Source: Streptomyces sp. NBC_01214
GTDB taxonomy: Bacteria; Actinomycetota; Actinomycetes; Streptomycetales; Streptomycetaceae
Assembly (NCBI RefSeq): GCF_026340975.1
Contig: NZ_JAPEOS010000002.1
Location: 700,501 to 764,500 of the forward strand
DNA: 64,000 nt
Reading direction: 5' to 3'
In this document: positions 16,145 to 24,782 of the stretch, piece by piece
How positions within the stretch are numbered: position 1 is the stretch's first letter
Layout: each line of letters opens with the position of its first letter
Notes under the pieces: model-generated
What the model saw: only the letters and a program-made list of their open reading frames with translations
What the model was told of the DNA's origin: nothing
Database searches by the model: none
Program-made: the position numbers and the translations under genes

Positions 16145-16457
16145 GTCACCGTAGGGGGCCCTGAGCCCCGCCACCCCCTCCCCTCGAAGCCTTCACCAGG
16201 GATTCACCGAGCGTCCGTCATATGCCATGGCATGGCCTGGCTTGTTCGGGGAATATCCCTTTCAGGTCGATGCCCGATCCACGGGTGTCGAGTCTCAGCG
16301 GACGGCATGGGGTCGTCCGCCCGGGAGGCCCTTTGCACCAGGACGCACGTGCGGTTCGCACGGACGGAGTGGAGGGCCGGAAATCGGCCCTGGCATGGGT
16401 GCCGATGACCGGTCCGGTCTTCATGGCCCGACCTCTTCCGAGGGGGTACGTCCTTCC
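16145..16457. other. 313-base gap between uppS and phoH
   Basis: No gene is seen. It holds a 7-bp hairpin (AGGGCCG / CGGCCCT, 16373-16391) about 70 bases before the PhoH start and the local palindrome CCATGG within CATATGCCATGGCATGG near 16220. A promoter for the PhoH gene should be here, but I could not pick out reliable boxes. Confidence 0.5.
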
Positions 16458-17774
16458 GTGGTGACCAGCACAAAGAGCCGCCTGCCCGACAGGCGGACCT
16501 ACGTCCTCGACACCAGCGTCCTGCTGGCAGACCCCAATGCGATCTCCCGCTTCGACGAGCACGAGGTCGTGCTCCCGATCGTGGTGATCACCGAGCTGGA
16601 GGCAAAGAGGCACCATCCCGAACTCGGTTACTTCGCTCGCCAGGCCCTGCGCCTGCTCGACGACTTCCGGGTTCGCAACGGTCGCCTGGACGCCCCCATC
16701 CCGCTGGGCGATCTGGGCGGCACCCTGCGCGTCGAGCTCAACCACTCCGACACGAGCGTCCTGCCCGCCGGCTTCAGGTTGGGAGACAACGACTCGCGGA
16801 TCCTCGCGGTCGCCCGCAACCTCCAGGCCGAGGGCTACGACGTCACGGTGGTCTCGAAGGATCTCCCACTGCGCATCAAGGCCTCCTCCGTGGGGCTGAT
16901 CGCCGAGGAGTACCGCGCGGAGCTCGCGATCACCGACGCCGGCTGGACGGGCATGAGCGACCTCGCCCTCTCCGGGGAACAGGTGGACCTCCTCTACTCG
17001 GAGGACCGGCTCTACGTGCCGGAGGCCGCGGAACTGCCCGTGCACACCGGACTGGTCCTGCAGTCCGAGCGCGGCAAGGCCCTCGGCCGGGTCACGGCGG
17101 ACGGCAACGTGCGGCTCGTGCGCGGCGACCGCGAGGCCTTCGGGCTGCACGGTCGCAGCGCCGAGCAGCGCATCGCGCTGGACCTCCTCCTCGACCCCGA
17201 GATCGGGATCATCTCGATGGGCGGCCGGGCCGGCACCGGAAAGTCGGCGCTGGCGCTCTGCGCGGGTCTGGAAGCGGTCCTGGAACGCAGGCAGCACCAG
17301 AAGGTGATGGTCTTCCGGCCGCTGTACGCGGTGGGCGGTCAGGACCTGGGCTACCTGCCCGGGGACGCCTCCGAGAAGATGAGCCCCTGGGCGCAGGCGG
17401 TCTTCGACACCCTCTCGGCGGTCGCCGGGCGCGAGGTCATCGAGGAGGTGCTGAACCGCGGGATGCTGGAGGTCCTGCCGCTCACGCACATCCGCGGCCG
17501 CTCGCTGCACGACGCCTTCGTGATCGTGGACGAGGCGCAGTCGCTGGAGCGCAATGTCCTGCTGACCGTTCTGTCCCGAATCGGGGCCAATTCGCGGGTC
17601 GTTCTGACCCACGATGTCGCCCAGCGGGACAACCTGCGGGTCGGTCGGTACGACGGAGTGGTCGCCGTGGTCGAGAAGTTGAAGGGCCACCCGCTCTTCG
17701 CCCACATCACGCTGACGCGCTCGGAGCGCTCCCCGATCGCCGCGCTGGTGACCGAGATGCTCGAGAACCTCTGA
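16458..17774 (+). CDS. PIN-PhoH family ATPase
   Basis: The product is about 438 residues long. It joins an N-terminal PIN nuclease domain (acidic residues D18 in YVLDTSVLL and E46 in VITELEAK, later LGDNDSRILAVA) to a C-terminal PhoH-type P-loop domain (Walker A GRAGTGKS near 256-263, Walker B VIVDEAQ near 355-361). PIN-PhoH proteins are ATP-driven RNA-unwinding and cleaving enzymes linked to RNA or toxin-like control. Consecutive GTG codons at 16458 and 16461 make the exact start ambiguous by one residue. Confidence 0.9.
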   Translation: MVTSTKSRLPDRRTYVLDTSVLLADPNAISRFDEHEVVLPIVVITELEAKRHHPELGYFARQALRLLDDFRVRNGRLDAPIPLGDLGGTLRVELNHSDTSVLPAGFRLGDNDSRILAVARNLQAEGYDVTVVSKDLPLRIKASSVGLIAEEYRAELAITDAGWTGMSDLALSGEQVDLLYSEDRLYVPEAAELPVHTGLVLQSERGKALGRVTADGNVRLVRGDREAFGLHGRSAEQRIALDLLLDPEIGIISMGGRAGTGKSALALCAGLEAVLERRQHQKVMVFRPLYAVGGQDLGYLPGDASEKMSPWAQAVFDTLSAVAGREVIEEVLNRGMLEVLPLTHIRGRSLHDAFVIVDEAQSLERNVLLTVLSRIGANSRVVLTHDVAQRDNLRVGRYDGVVAVVEKLKGHPLFAHITLTRSERSPIAALVTEMLENL

Positions 17775-18188
17775 CGGTCGTACCGGTCAAAAACCCCATA
17801 GTGGGACGGTGAGTTGGCGCCGCCCGGCAAAGGCCCCAGAGCCTAGCCGGGCGGCGCCGTGTTGCACAGGTCTTTTCTTGAATCGGCGACGACACCCCAG
17901 GTGTGATCTTTCACACGCAATGGAGAATTGCCTTGCGGTGTCGCGTTCCGGCAGAGTCTGGTTTCCGTCAGGCCCCGCATACGGCACACCTGTATCTCTC
18001 GTGAGGTACGCGCAGCACCACAACTCCACAGCCGATCGCCGTATGCCGCCCGGAGTTTCACGCGGCGGCCCCCGCAAGGGGGTTGCCCACGGGCCCGCGC
18101 CTCCAGTGACCGTAGAACCACGGAGGCCAGAGTCGAGGGCACTTTTGCGCCCGCGCGGTCACTGCGGACGCTGCTGGAAGGACACCGT
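17775..18188. other. Long leader upstream of the transglycosylase gene
   Basis: This is a 414-base gap. It starts with the terminator described at 17816-17858. The remaining 330 bases hold several short hairpins, including CCCCC-GCAA-GGGGG (18069-18082) and GCAAT/ATTGC near 17925-17940. Leaders of cell-wall hydrolase genes in Streptomyces often carry the c-di-AMP (ydaO) riboswitch; I looked for its conserved GGGGGAAcc and GAGCCCG-type elements and did not find a convincing match. Confidence 0.45.
17816..17858. terminator. Hairpin terminator after phoH
   Basis: The perfect 13-bp stem GGCGCCGCCCGGC (17816-17828) / GCCGGGCGGCGCC (17846-17858) has a 17-base loop. No U-tract follows, which is usual in Streptomyces. 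Confidence 0.75.
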
Positions 18189-18905
18189 GTGAGCCGGATC
18201 TCGGTCCGGGGGTTCGCCGTGGCTTCGGCCACCGCGGTCACCACCGTCGGCGCAGTCGTAGGCGTTGCCACCGGCGACCCCACGAACGATCTCGAGACGA
18301 CCGCGTCCGGCGCGACTCTCCTTGCAGACATCCCGGTCGGCGACCAGGCAGAGGTCCAGACCGCGTCCCTGACGCAGCAGGCCGATGCCATCGCCCACGC
18401 CGCGGATGCCGACAGCAAGCGTTCGGTCGAGGAGGCCGCGCGCGTCCAGGCCGCCGAGGACGCCAAGGCCAAGAAGGCGGAGGCCGAGAAGGCGAAGGAG
18501 AAGGCCGACGCCGAGGCCGAGGCCAAGCTGAAGAAGGAACGCGACGAGAAGGAACAGGTCGCGAGCCGCTCCGCCGCCCGCGACGCCGGGGACTTCGCTC
18601 CCCAGAGCTCCTACACGGTCGCCCAGGTCAAGGCCATTGCCCAGCAGATGGTCCCGGCCGGGCAGTTCCAGTGCTTCTCGAACATCATCAACCAGGAATC
18701 CACCTGGAACTACAAGGCCGTCAACTCGTCCTCGGGCGCCTACGGTCTGGTCCAGGCGCTGCCCGGAACGAAGATGGCTTCGGCCGGTGCGGACTGGCGC
18801 ACCAACCCCGCCACGCAGATCAAGTGGGGTCTGAACTACATGGAAGACCGCTACGGCAGCCCGTGCAGCGCCTGGAGCTTCCACCAGGCCAACGGCTGGT
18901 ACTAG
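18189..18905 (+). CDS. Secreted lytic transglycosylase (SLT-like C-terminus)
   Basis: The 238-residue protein has an N-terminal export segment (about 1-28), then an Ala/Lys/Glu-rich coiled-coil (about 75-130, VEEAARVQAAEDAKAKKAEAE and on), then a C-terminal transglycosylase-like domain (CFSNIINQESTWNYKAVNSSSGAYGLVQALPGTKMASAG). The E in NQESTWNY is the likely catalytic acid. It ends FHQANGWY, as in resuscitation/aggregation-promoting-type wall hydrolases of Streptomyces. The GTG at 18189 follows GGAAGGACACC. Confidence 0.9.
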   Translation: MSRISVRGFAVASATAVTTVGAVVGVATGDPTNDLETTASGATLLADIPVGDQAEVQTASLTQQADAIAHAADADSKRSVEEAARVQAAEDAKAKKAEAEKAKEKADAEAEAKLKKERDEKEQVASRSAARDAGDFAPQSSYTVAQVKAIAQQMVPAGQFQCFSNIINQESTWNYKAVNSSSGAYGLVQALPGTKMASAGADWRTNPATQIKWGLNYMEDRYGSPCSAWSFHQANGWY

Positions 18906-18950
18906 AGCGGCCCGCGCCGCCGCGAGCGCCGCAGCACTGCTCAACCCGGG

Positions 18951-18983
18951 GGAGCCCCGCACCGTCCTACGGTGCGGGGCTCC
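18951..18983. terminator. Strong hairpin terminator
   Basis: The perfect 15-bp stem GGAGCCCCGCACCGT / ACGGTGCGGGGCTCC has a 3-base loop. It lies 46 bases after the transglycosylase stop. Confidence 0.85.
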
Positions 18984-19040
18984 TCGCGTGTACGGTCTTC
19001 GAGGTGAGCCCGTAGACCGGGGGCGGGGGAAGGAAGCGAC

Positions 19041-20444
19041 ATGGCGAAGAGGGAAGGCTGGCTCGGCCGGCTCGGGAACAAGCTGAACCGGATGGAGGCG
19101 CGGCTCAACGAGCGGCGCGCCGAGGTCGAAGCCGAGACCAGCGGCGACCTGCCGCTCCCCGGCGGGCCCGGGCGGACACCGGAGGCGGGGGCCGCCGAGG
19201 CGCCCGCCGCCGCGGCGGTCGCGACCGTTCCCGCGCCGCCCTCGTACCCGCCCGTGGTCCCCGCGCCCCACCTCGCCGCCCCGGCCGCGCCCGTGCGCCC
19301 CGACCCGGCGAGCGTCGTCCCCTGGGGGATGCGCGTCGCCGCCGAAGCCAGCTGGCGGCTGCTGCTGCTCGCCGGGATGCTCTGGGTGCTGATGAAGGTG
19401 ATCAGCGAAGTCCGCCTGGTCGTCCTCGCGTTCGCCGCCGCCATGCTCGTCACCGCGATGCTCCAGCCCTTCGTGGTCCGGCTGCGCAGACTGGGCCTGC
19501 CGCGCGGACTGGCCACGGCCGTCACGGCGATCCTCGGCTTCGTGGTCATCGGGCTCGTCGGCTGGTTCGTGGTCTGGCAGGTCATGGAGAACCTCGACGA
19601 CCTCTCCGACCGGGTCCGCGACGGCATCAACGAGCTCAAGCTCTGGGCACTGGACAGTCCGTTCCACGTGACCGAGAAGCAGATCAACGACATCGCGAAG
19701 AACCTCAGCGAGACCATCGGCACCAACACCGAGCAGATCACCTCCGCCGGACTTCAGGGCGTGACGGTGCTCGTCGAGGTCCTCACGGGCATCTTGCTCG
19801 CGATGTTCTCCACGCTCTTCCTGCTCTACGACGGCAAGCGCATCTGGAACTGGGCGCTGGGCCTGGTCCCGGCCGATGCCCGCGCCGGTGTCGCCGGCGC
19901 CGGTCCGCGCGCCTGGCGCACGCTGACCGCGTACGTGCGCGGCACGGTCATCGTCGCCCTCATCGACGCCATCTTCATCGGCCTCGGCATCTACTTCCTG
20001 GACGTGCCGATGGCGGTGCCGCTGGCCGTCTTCATCTTCCTGTTCGCCTTCATCCCGCTGGTCGGCGCCGTGGTGTCGGGCGCCCTCGCGGTGGTCGTGG
20101 CGCTGGTGACCCAGGGCGTGTTCACCGCCCTGATGGTGCTGCTGGTGGTACTGGCGGTGCAGCAGATCGAGGGCCACGTGCTCCAGCCCTTCATCCTCGG
20201 CCGGGCCGTCCGGGTGCACCCGCTCGCGGTGGTGCTCTCGGTGGCCGCCGGCGGCATGATCGCGGGCATCGGCGGAGCGGTCGTCGCGGTGCCGCTGGTG
20301 GCCGTGACCAACACGGTGGTGGGCTACTTGAAGGCGTACTCGCGCGAGCAGCACCACCTCGGATCCGAAATGATCGGCCCCGCCCCGCACGGTTCGACGG
20401 CCCTGAGCGTGGTCCCCGAGGGCGAGGGGCACGTCACACCCTGA
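19041..20444 (+). CDS. AI-2E family transporter (PerM/YdiK-like)
   Basis: The 467-residue membrane protein has an unusually long N-terminal cytoplasmic tail (about 100 residues, Ala/Pro rich). About eight TM segments follow in the AI-2E-exporter arrangement, with an amphipathic central region (VMENLDDLSDRVRDGINELKLWAL) and the family motifs GxIVALIDAIFIGLGIYFLDVP, IPLVGAVVSG and HVLQPFILGRAVRVHPLAV. The name derives from E. coli TqsA; many members instead appear to be sodium/proton antiporters, so substrate is open. Confidence 0.9.
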   Translation: MAKREGWLGRLGNKLNRMEARLNERRAEVEAETSGDLPLPGGPGRTPEAGAAEAPAAAAVATVPAPPSYPPVVPAPHLAAPAAPVRPDPASVVPWGMRVAAEASWRLLLLAGMLWVLMKVISEVRLVVLAFAAAMLVTAMLQPFVVRLRRLGLPRGLATAVTAILGFVVIGLVGWFVVWQVMENLDDLSDRVRDGINELKLWALDSPFHVTEKQINDIAKNLSETIGTNTEQITSAGLQGVTVLVEVLTGILLAMFSTLFLLYDGKRIWNWALGLVPADARAGVAGAGPRAWRTLTAYVRGTVIVALIDAIFIGLGIYFLDVPMAVPLAVFIFLFAFIPLVGAVVSGALAVVVALVTQGVFTALMVLLVVLAVQQIEGHVLQPFILGRAVRVHPLAVVLSVAAGGMIAGIGGAVVAVPLVAVTNTVVGYLKAYSREQHHLGSEMIGPAPHGSTALSVVPEGEGHVTP

Positions 20445-20547
20445 CCCTCCCCCCGGAACCAGACATTCCGGCGATCGGGGCTGCGATGATCGAACTGATC
20501 CGCGCGCCGACGACAGCGCGGGGGAACAGGGACACGGGGGGACAGGC

Positions 20548-21252
20548 ATGATCACCGATCCGGAGCTCGGCGGGGAATGGCAGACCGAGGCCTTGGAGCC
20601 GGCCCGGTCGGCGGACCGGGCCCCCGTGCGCGAGCGGGCGACGGGCGGTCCGGGCCCGCGGTCGTGGCTGTGGGCGCTGGCCGGTGCCGTGGTCGCGTCC
20701 GCGGTGTGGGGTGGCGGGCTCTACGCCTTCGGGGCCCCGACGATCGAGCCGGAGACCTCCTACCGGGCGTCGAAGAACCTGTGCCAGGACTTCAAGGCCC
20801 GGGCGCTGAGCGGGATCACCGGTGACATGCACAAGAAGAAGCCGGTGAACCTCGAAAGCGACCACCCGGCCGTCTACGCGGCGCGGTGCGGCCTGGAGAA
20901 CGCCGGGAAGGACGGGGTGGCCTCGGACTTCTACGTGGTGGCCCAGGTCGCCCTGCACAAGAAGACCGATCCCGCGGCCGAGTTCGACGCACCGGACCTG
21001 CGCACCCTCGCCTACACGGGCGGCGTGCGCACGGCAGCGGTGCCGGACCTCGGGGAGCGTGCCGTGATGAACGTGATGTCCGGCGACACCTGGCTGATCC
21101 TCAAAGTGCTGGACGGTGGCGTGGTGTTCACCGTCGAAGCGGGCGCGAGCACCTTCGCGGAGACGAACGGCCGACCTGCCACTGACGTCGACGCGGTCCA
21201 GGCGGCGATGATCGAGGACATGCGTGAGCTGCTGTCGGTGTTGAAGGAGTAG
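20548..21252 (+). CDS. Single-pass membrane protein, tandem paralogue 1
   Basis: The 234-residue protein has a short cytoplasmic head (MITDPELGGEWQ), one TM segment (about 43-62, WLWALAGAVVASAVWGGGLYAF), and an extracytoplasmic domain with Cys residues (LCQDFKARALSG and ARCGLEN). Its neighbour at 21262 shares the head MITDPEL, the TM region and the pattern HKKTDP-AEF. Family unknown. A repeat of this design suggests a sensor or lipoprotein-like partner role, but no function is shown. Confidence 0.8.
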   Translation: MITDPELGGEWQTEALEPARSADRAPVRERATGGPGPRSWLWALAGAVVASAVWGGGLYAFGAPTIEPETSYRASKNLCQDFKARALSGITGDMHKKKPVNLESDHPAVYAARCGLENAGKDGVASDFYVVAQVALHKKTDPAAEFDAPDLRTLAYTGGVRTAAVPDLGERAVMNVMSGDTWLILKVLDGGVVFTVEAGASTFAETNGRPATDVDAVQAAMIEDMRELLSVLKE

Positions 21253-21261
21253 GGGGCGGGG

Positions 21262-21984
21262 ATGATCACGGATCCGGAGTTGGACGGGGGCTGGGAGCCG
21301 GCGCGGCCGGCCGAGGTCGTGCAGGACACCGTGGTGCCGGGGGCACGGGCGCCGCGCCGGCCCTGGCCGTGGGTGGCGGCGGCGGTGGTGGCCACCTCCG
21401 CGCTGTGGGCGGGCGGGCTGTACGCCTTCTCGGACCGCACGGCCGAGCCGGAGATCCGCTACCGGGTCACGGACGACCTCTGCGGCCAGTTCAAGGCCCC
21501 GGCCCTGGAAGGGCTGCTGGGCGGCCTCCCGAATGCCGTGCCGGAGGTGGGCAGCCGGCATCCGGCGCTGGACTGGGCGGCGTGCACCCGCGGCAGCGAC
21601 AGCCGGGCGTCCATCAGGGCCTTCGACGCGAAGGCCGAGGTCGAACTGCACAAGAAGACCGATCCCGGAGCCGAGTTCGCGCTCGACACCCCTGTCAGCC
21701 GGGCGTACGTATACGAGGGCGGCACGTGGGAGTCGGTTCCCGGTCTCGGAGAGGAAGCCCTCGTCACCCGTCCCCCGGACGGGATCGAGACCGGTGGCGG
21801 CCTCCGGCTGCGGGTCCGTGACGGCGGCGCGGTGTTCACGATCGACGTGTCGGACTTCGTCGCGACCGGCGAGGGCGGCCCCGAACCCCGGGCCGTGCCC
21901 CCGCCGCCGCCCGACCGGGAGGCCCTGGTGGCCGCGGCGGTCGAGGACGCGCGGGCGCTGATGGCCGCACTGCGCACGAGCTGA
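21262..21984 (+). CDS. Single-pass membrane protein, tandem paralogue 2
   Basis: The 240-residue protein begins 9 bases after the stop of the preceding gene. Both share the start MITDPEL-GG-W-P, a single TM (about 38-56, WVAAAVVATSALWAGGLYAF), C-x-x-FKA, ELHKKTDP-AEF and a C-terminal block VEDARALMAAL. It is clearly a tandem duplicate of the 20548-21252 gene, diverged in the ectodomain. The pair is probably one operon. Confidence 0.8.
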   Translation: MITDPELDGGWEPARPAEVVQDTVVPGARAPRRPWPWVAAAVVATSALWAGGLYAFSDRTAEPEIRYRVTDDLCGQFKAPALEGLLGGLPNAVPEVGSRHPALDWAACTRGSDSRASIRAFDAKAEVELHKKTDPGAEFALDTPVSRAYVYEGGTWESVPGLGEEALVTRPPDGIETGGGLRLRVRDGGAVFTIDVSDFVATGEGGPEPRAVPPPPPDREALVAAAVEDARALMAALRTS

Positions 21985-21987
21985 ACG

Positions 21988-22027
21988 CACGGGGCCCCGC
22001 GACCGTTTCCGGCCACGGGGCCCCGTG
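21988..22027. terminator. Bidirectional terminator
   Basis: The perfect 12-bp stem CACGGGGCCCCG (21988-21999) / CGGGGCCCCGTG (22016-22027) lies between convergent stops at 21984 and 22046. Confidence 0.8.
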
Positions 22028-22045
22028 TCGTCGTACGCGGTGCCG

Positions 22046-22582
22046 TTACTCGGCGGCGAGGGCGGCCTCGGCGTCGAGGGTGACGGCGACGGCCTGGATC
22101 ACGGAGGCGATCTTGAAGGCCTCCTGGATCGTCTCGCGGTCGACGCCCGCCTTGCGCAGGACCTGCTCGTGCGAGTCCAGGCACTGGCCGCAGCCGTTGA
22201 TCGCGGAGACCGCGAGCGACCACAGCTCGAAGTCGATCTTCTCCACGCCCGGGTTGCCGATGACGTTCATCCGCAGGCCCGCGCGCAGCGTGCCGTACTC
22301 CGGGTCGGAGAGCAGGTGCCGGGTGCGGTAGAAGACGTTGTTCATCCCCATGACCGCGGCGGCGGACTTGGCGGCGGTGTACGCCTCCGGCGCGAGGTTC
22401 GCCTTCGCCTCGGGCTCCAGCTCACGCAGGACGATGGCCGAGCGGGCGGCGATCGCGCAGGACAGGACCGTGCCCCACAGCTGCTGCTGCGGGAGGTCGC
22501 TGTTGCCGATGACCGAACCGAGGTTCAGCTTCAGGTCCTTGGCGAAGTCCGGTATGGCCGACTTCAGGGAGTCGAGGGACAT
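22046..22582 (-). CDS. ahpD: Alkylhydroperoxide reductase AhpD
   Basis: The 178-residue protein has the AhpD peroxidase motif CGQC followed by LDSHE (INGCGQCLDSHEQVLRKAGV) near residues 130-140. It is a lipoyl-linked peroxidase reductant that recycles AhpC. It starts 3 bases after the ahpC stop, so the two are cotranscribed. The pair lies divergent from the oxyR gene, the standard Streptomyces arrangement. Confidence 0.95.
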   Translation of the reverse strand: MSLDSLKSAIPDFAKDLKLNLGSVIGNSDLPQQQLWGTVLSCAIAARSAIVLRELEPEAKANLAPEAYTAAKSAAAVMGMNNVFYRTRHLLSDPEYGTLRAGLRMNVIGNPGVEKIDFELWSLAVSAINGCGQCLDSHEQVLRKAGVDRETIQEAFKIASVIQAVAVTLDAEAALAAE

Positions 22583-22585
22583 CCG

Positions 22586-23140
22586 TCACTCACCGGCCAG
22601 CAGCGCGCCGGCGTCGATGGTGGCCTCACCCTTGTTCCAGTTGCACGGGCACAGCTCGTCGGTCTGCAGGGCGTCGAGGACCCGCAGGACCTCCTTGGGG
22701 TTACGGCCCACGGAACCGGCGGTCACCATCGAGAACTGGATCTCGTTGTTCGGGTCCACGATGAAGACGGCGCGCATCGGGAGGCCGTCCTCGCCCAGGA
22801 TGCCCAGCTCGGCCGACAGCTCGCGCTTGATGTCGGACATCATCGGGAAGGGCAGGTCACGCAGGTCGGCGTGGTCCTTGCGCCAGGCGTGGTGCACGTA
22901 CTCGGAGTCGAGCGAGAAGCCGAGGACCTGCGCGTCGCGGTCGGCGAACTCCTCGTTCAGCTTGCCGAAGGCGGCGATCTCGGTGGGGCACACGAAGGTG
23001 AAGTCCAGCGGCCACGCGAAGATGACCTTCCACTTGCCCTCGTAGGTCTTGTGGTCGATCTGCGCGAACTCGGATCCGGCCTCGAGCGAGACACAGGCGG
23101 TCAGGTCGAAAGCCGGGAACTTGTCACCAACAGTGAGCAC
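22586..23140 (-). CDS. ahpC: Alkylhydroperoxide reductase AhpC (2-Cys peroxiredoxin)
   Basis: The 184-residue peroxiredoxin reduces hydrogen peroxide and organic hydroperoxides in the cytoplasm. The peroxidatic Cys sits in DFTFVCPTE, and the C-terminal resolving Cys in ELCPCNWNKG. The start GTG is preceded by GGAGAGCGC. OxyR is encoded divergently, so induction by peroxide is expected. Confidence 0.96.
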   Translation of the reverse strand: MLTVGDKFPAFDLTACVSLEAGSEFAQIDHKTYEGKWKVIFAWPLDFTFVCPTEIAAFGKLNEEFADRDAQVLGFSLDSEYVHHAWRKDHADLRDLPFPMMSDIKRELSAELGILGEDGLPMRAVFIVDPNNEIQFSMVTAGSVGRNPKEVLRVLDALQTDELCPCNWNKGEATIDAGALLAGE

Positions 23141-23276
23141 GCGCTCTCCTTGTGAAGTGGAAAATGCACCCTTTTGGGGGTTTTCCGATGGGGTTGGACG
23201 TATCTCACATGCTGACACACCTGCATTGATTACAGAAATAGCTACTCTTGTGTCGGGTGATCGGAGGTACCTATCA
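23141..23276. promoter_or_regulatory. ahpC-oxyR divergent regulatory region
   Basis: This 136-base region is shared by two divergent, functionally linked genes. It contains the less GC-rich stretch GATTACAGAAATAGCTACTC (23228-23247), which has ATAG and GCTA half-site-like elements of the kind OxyR proteins bind. I cannot fix the exact operator from one sequence. Confidence 0.55.
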
Positions 23277-24224
23277 GTGGCTGCCAGTAGTAGGGGAGCG
23301 AAGCAAGCGACGCTCGCGCAGCTGCGCGCCTTCGCGGCGGTCGCCGAGCACCTGCACTTCCGGGACGCCGCCGCGGCCATCGGCATGAGCCAGCCCGCGC
23401 TCTCCGGAGCCGTCTCCGCCCTGGAGGAGGCCCTCGGGGTGCAGCTGCTGGAGCGCACCACCCGCAAGGTGCTGCTCTCCCCGGCGGGCGAGCGGATCGC
23501 GGCACGGGCCCAGACGGTCCTGGACGCCATGGGCGGGCTGCTGGAGGAGGCCGAGGCGGTACGGGCACCCTTCACCGGGGTGCTGCGGCTCGGGGTGATC
23601 CCCACGGTGGCGCCGTACCTGCTGCCGACCGTGCTCGGGCTGTTCCACCGGCGCTATCCGCGGATGGACCTCCAGGTGCACGAGGAGCAGACCGCCTCGC
23701 TGCTGGAGGGCCTCGGCGGCGGGCGCCTGGACCTGCTCCTGCTGGCGGTGCCGCTCGGGGTTCCCGGAGTGACCGAACTGCCCGTCTTCGACGAGGACTT
23801 CGTCCTGCTCGCACCCCGGGAGCACGCGCTGGCCGGGCGCCGGGACATCCCGCTGGAGGAACTGCGCGGACTACAGCTGCTGCTGCTCGACGAGGGGCAC
23901 TGCCTGCGGGACCAGGCCCTCGACATCTGCCGGGAAGCGGGCCGGACGACCGGGGCGGACGTCACGACGACCGCCGCCGGCCTGTCCACCCTCGTACAAC
24001 TGGTCGCCGGGGGACTGGGGGTGACGCTGTTGCCGCGCACCGCGCTGCGGCTGGAGACCGCCCGCAACGAGTACCTGTCCACCGGGTACTTCGCCGAGCC
24101 CGCCCCCTCCCGGCGGATCGCCCTGGCCATGCGCACCGGGACCGCCCGGCAGCAGGAGTTCAGGGCCATCGCCGCCGCGCTGCGCGAAGCCGTACGCCCG
24201 CTCCCGGTCTGGCCCACCGACTAG
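23277..24224 (+). CDS. oxyR: Peroxide-sensing LysR regulator OxyR
   Basis: The 315-residue LysR protein has an HTH at about 10-65 (LAQLRAFAAVAEHLHFRDAAAAIGMSQPALSGAVSALEEALGVQLLERTTRKVLLS) and a regulatory domain with the OxyR-type cysteines, visible in LLLLDEGHCLRDQALDICREAG. These form the peroxide-sensing disulphide in the family. The GTG start follows GGAGG. It is divergent from ahpC-ahpD. Confidence 0.95.
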   Translation: MAASSRGAKQATLAQLRAFAAVAEHLHFRDAAAAIGMSQPALSGAVSALEEALGVQLLERTTRKVLLSPAGERIAARAQTVLDAMGGLLEEAEAVRAPFTGVLRLGVIPTVAPYLLPTVLGLFHRRYPRMDLQVHEEQTASLLEGLGGGRLDLLLLAVPLGVPGVTELPVFDEDFVLLAPREHALAGRRDIPLEELRGLQLLLLDEGHCLRDQALDICREAGRTTGADVTTTAAGLSTLVQLVAGGLGVTLLPRTALRLETARNEYLSTGYFAEPAPSRRIALAMRTGTARQQEFRAIAAALREAVRPLPVWPTD

Positions 24225-24232
24225 GTCGCGTC

Positions 24233-24400
24233 CGCAGGCCGTCCGGGCGCATCAGCCGCAGCAGCGGCGGTAGGCCGAGCAGGGTCACGGCGACCACCAC
24301 ACCCGCGCCGGTCGCCGTCATCCCGAGCACCGACGCCCGGTCGATCCGGACGGGCTGGGCGGCCATGCCCAGGTCGCGGGTCCAGGCCCGGAGCCGGCTC
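24233..24400 (-). pseudogene. C-terminal remnant of an FtsX-type ABC permease
   Basis: The minus strand reads RDLGMAAQPVRIDRASVL, a hydrophobic segment, then LLGLPPLLRLMRPDGLRT, the usual end of a Streptomyces FtsX-like permease. Only about 55 residues survive; the rest of the permease is missing, and the natural stop has been replaced by sequence running into oxyR's end. It abuts the ATPase fragment upstream, consistent with one deletion that fused the two. Confidence 0.6.
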
Positions 24401-24401
24401 C

Positions 24402-24764
24402 TACGAGGCGCTCCATGTCGCGGGATTTGCCGTCGCGTACGACGATCTCGCGGTCGGAGTGGGCGGCCACGCGCGTCTCGTGCGTCACGAGCACGACGGC
24501 GGCGTTCGCGGACCGGGAGGTCTCGGTGAGCAGCTGCATGACGAGTTCGCCGTTCAGGGAGCCGAGGGCTCCGGTGGGCTCGTCGGCGAAGATCCCCCGG
24601 GGGTCGGTGACGAGGGCGCGGGCGACGGCCACGCGCTGCCCCTGGCCGCCGGATACCTCGCCGGGCCGCTTGGCGCCGAGGCCCTCCACCTGGAGCTGAT
24701 CCATCCGGTGCAGGGCGGTGCGTTCGGCCGCCTTGCGCTTGACCGGTGGGGGCCGCAGTGCCGG
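24402..24764 (-). pseudogene. Truncated ABC transporter ATPase
   Basis: The fragment holds the second half of a MacB/LolD-type ATPase: helical region (KRKAAERTALHRMDQLQVEGLGAKRPGE), ABC signature VSGGQGQRVAVARAL, Walker B GIFADEPTGALGS, and the H-loop VLVTHETRVAA. The first half, with Walker A, is absent. The upstream end is cut beside the ribbon-helix-helix gene at 24783. Not functional as it stands. Confidence 0.75.
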
Positions 24765-24782
24765 CCCCGTCGGGCGTACGGG

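Noticed and set aside
17859..18188. c-di-AMP (ydaO) riboswitch
   Set aside because: Context suits it, but I could not locate the conserved blocks; left as a test only.
18159..20555. 798-codon reverse open frame over the transglycosylase and AI-2E genes
   Set aside because: Composition is Asp/Gly/Arg/His repeats and no domain is seen; it is the shadow of two convincing forward genes.
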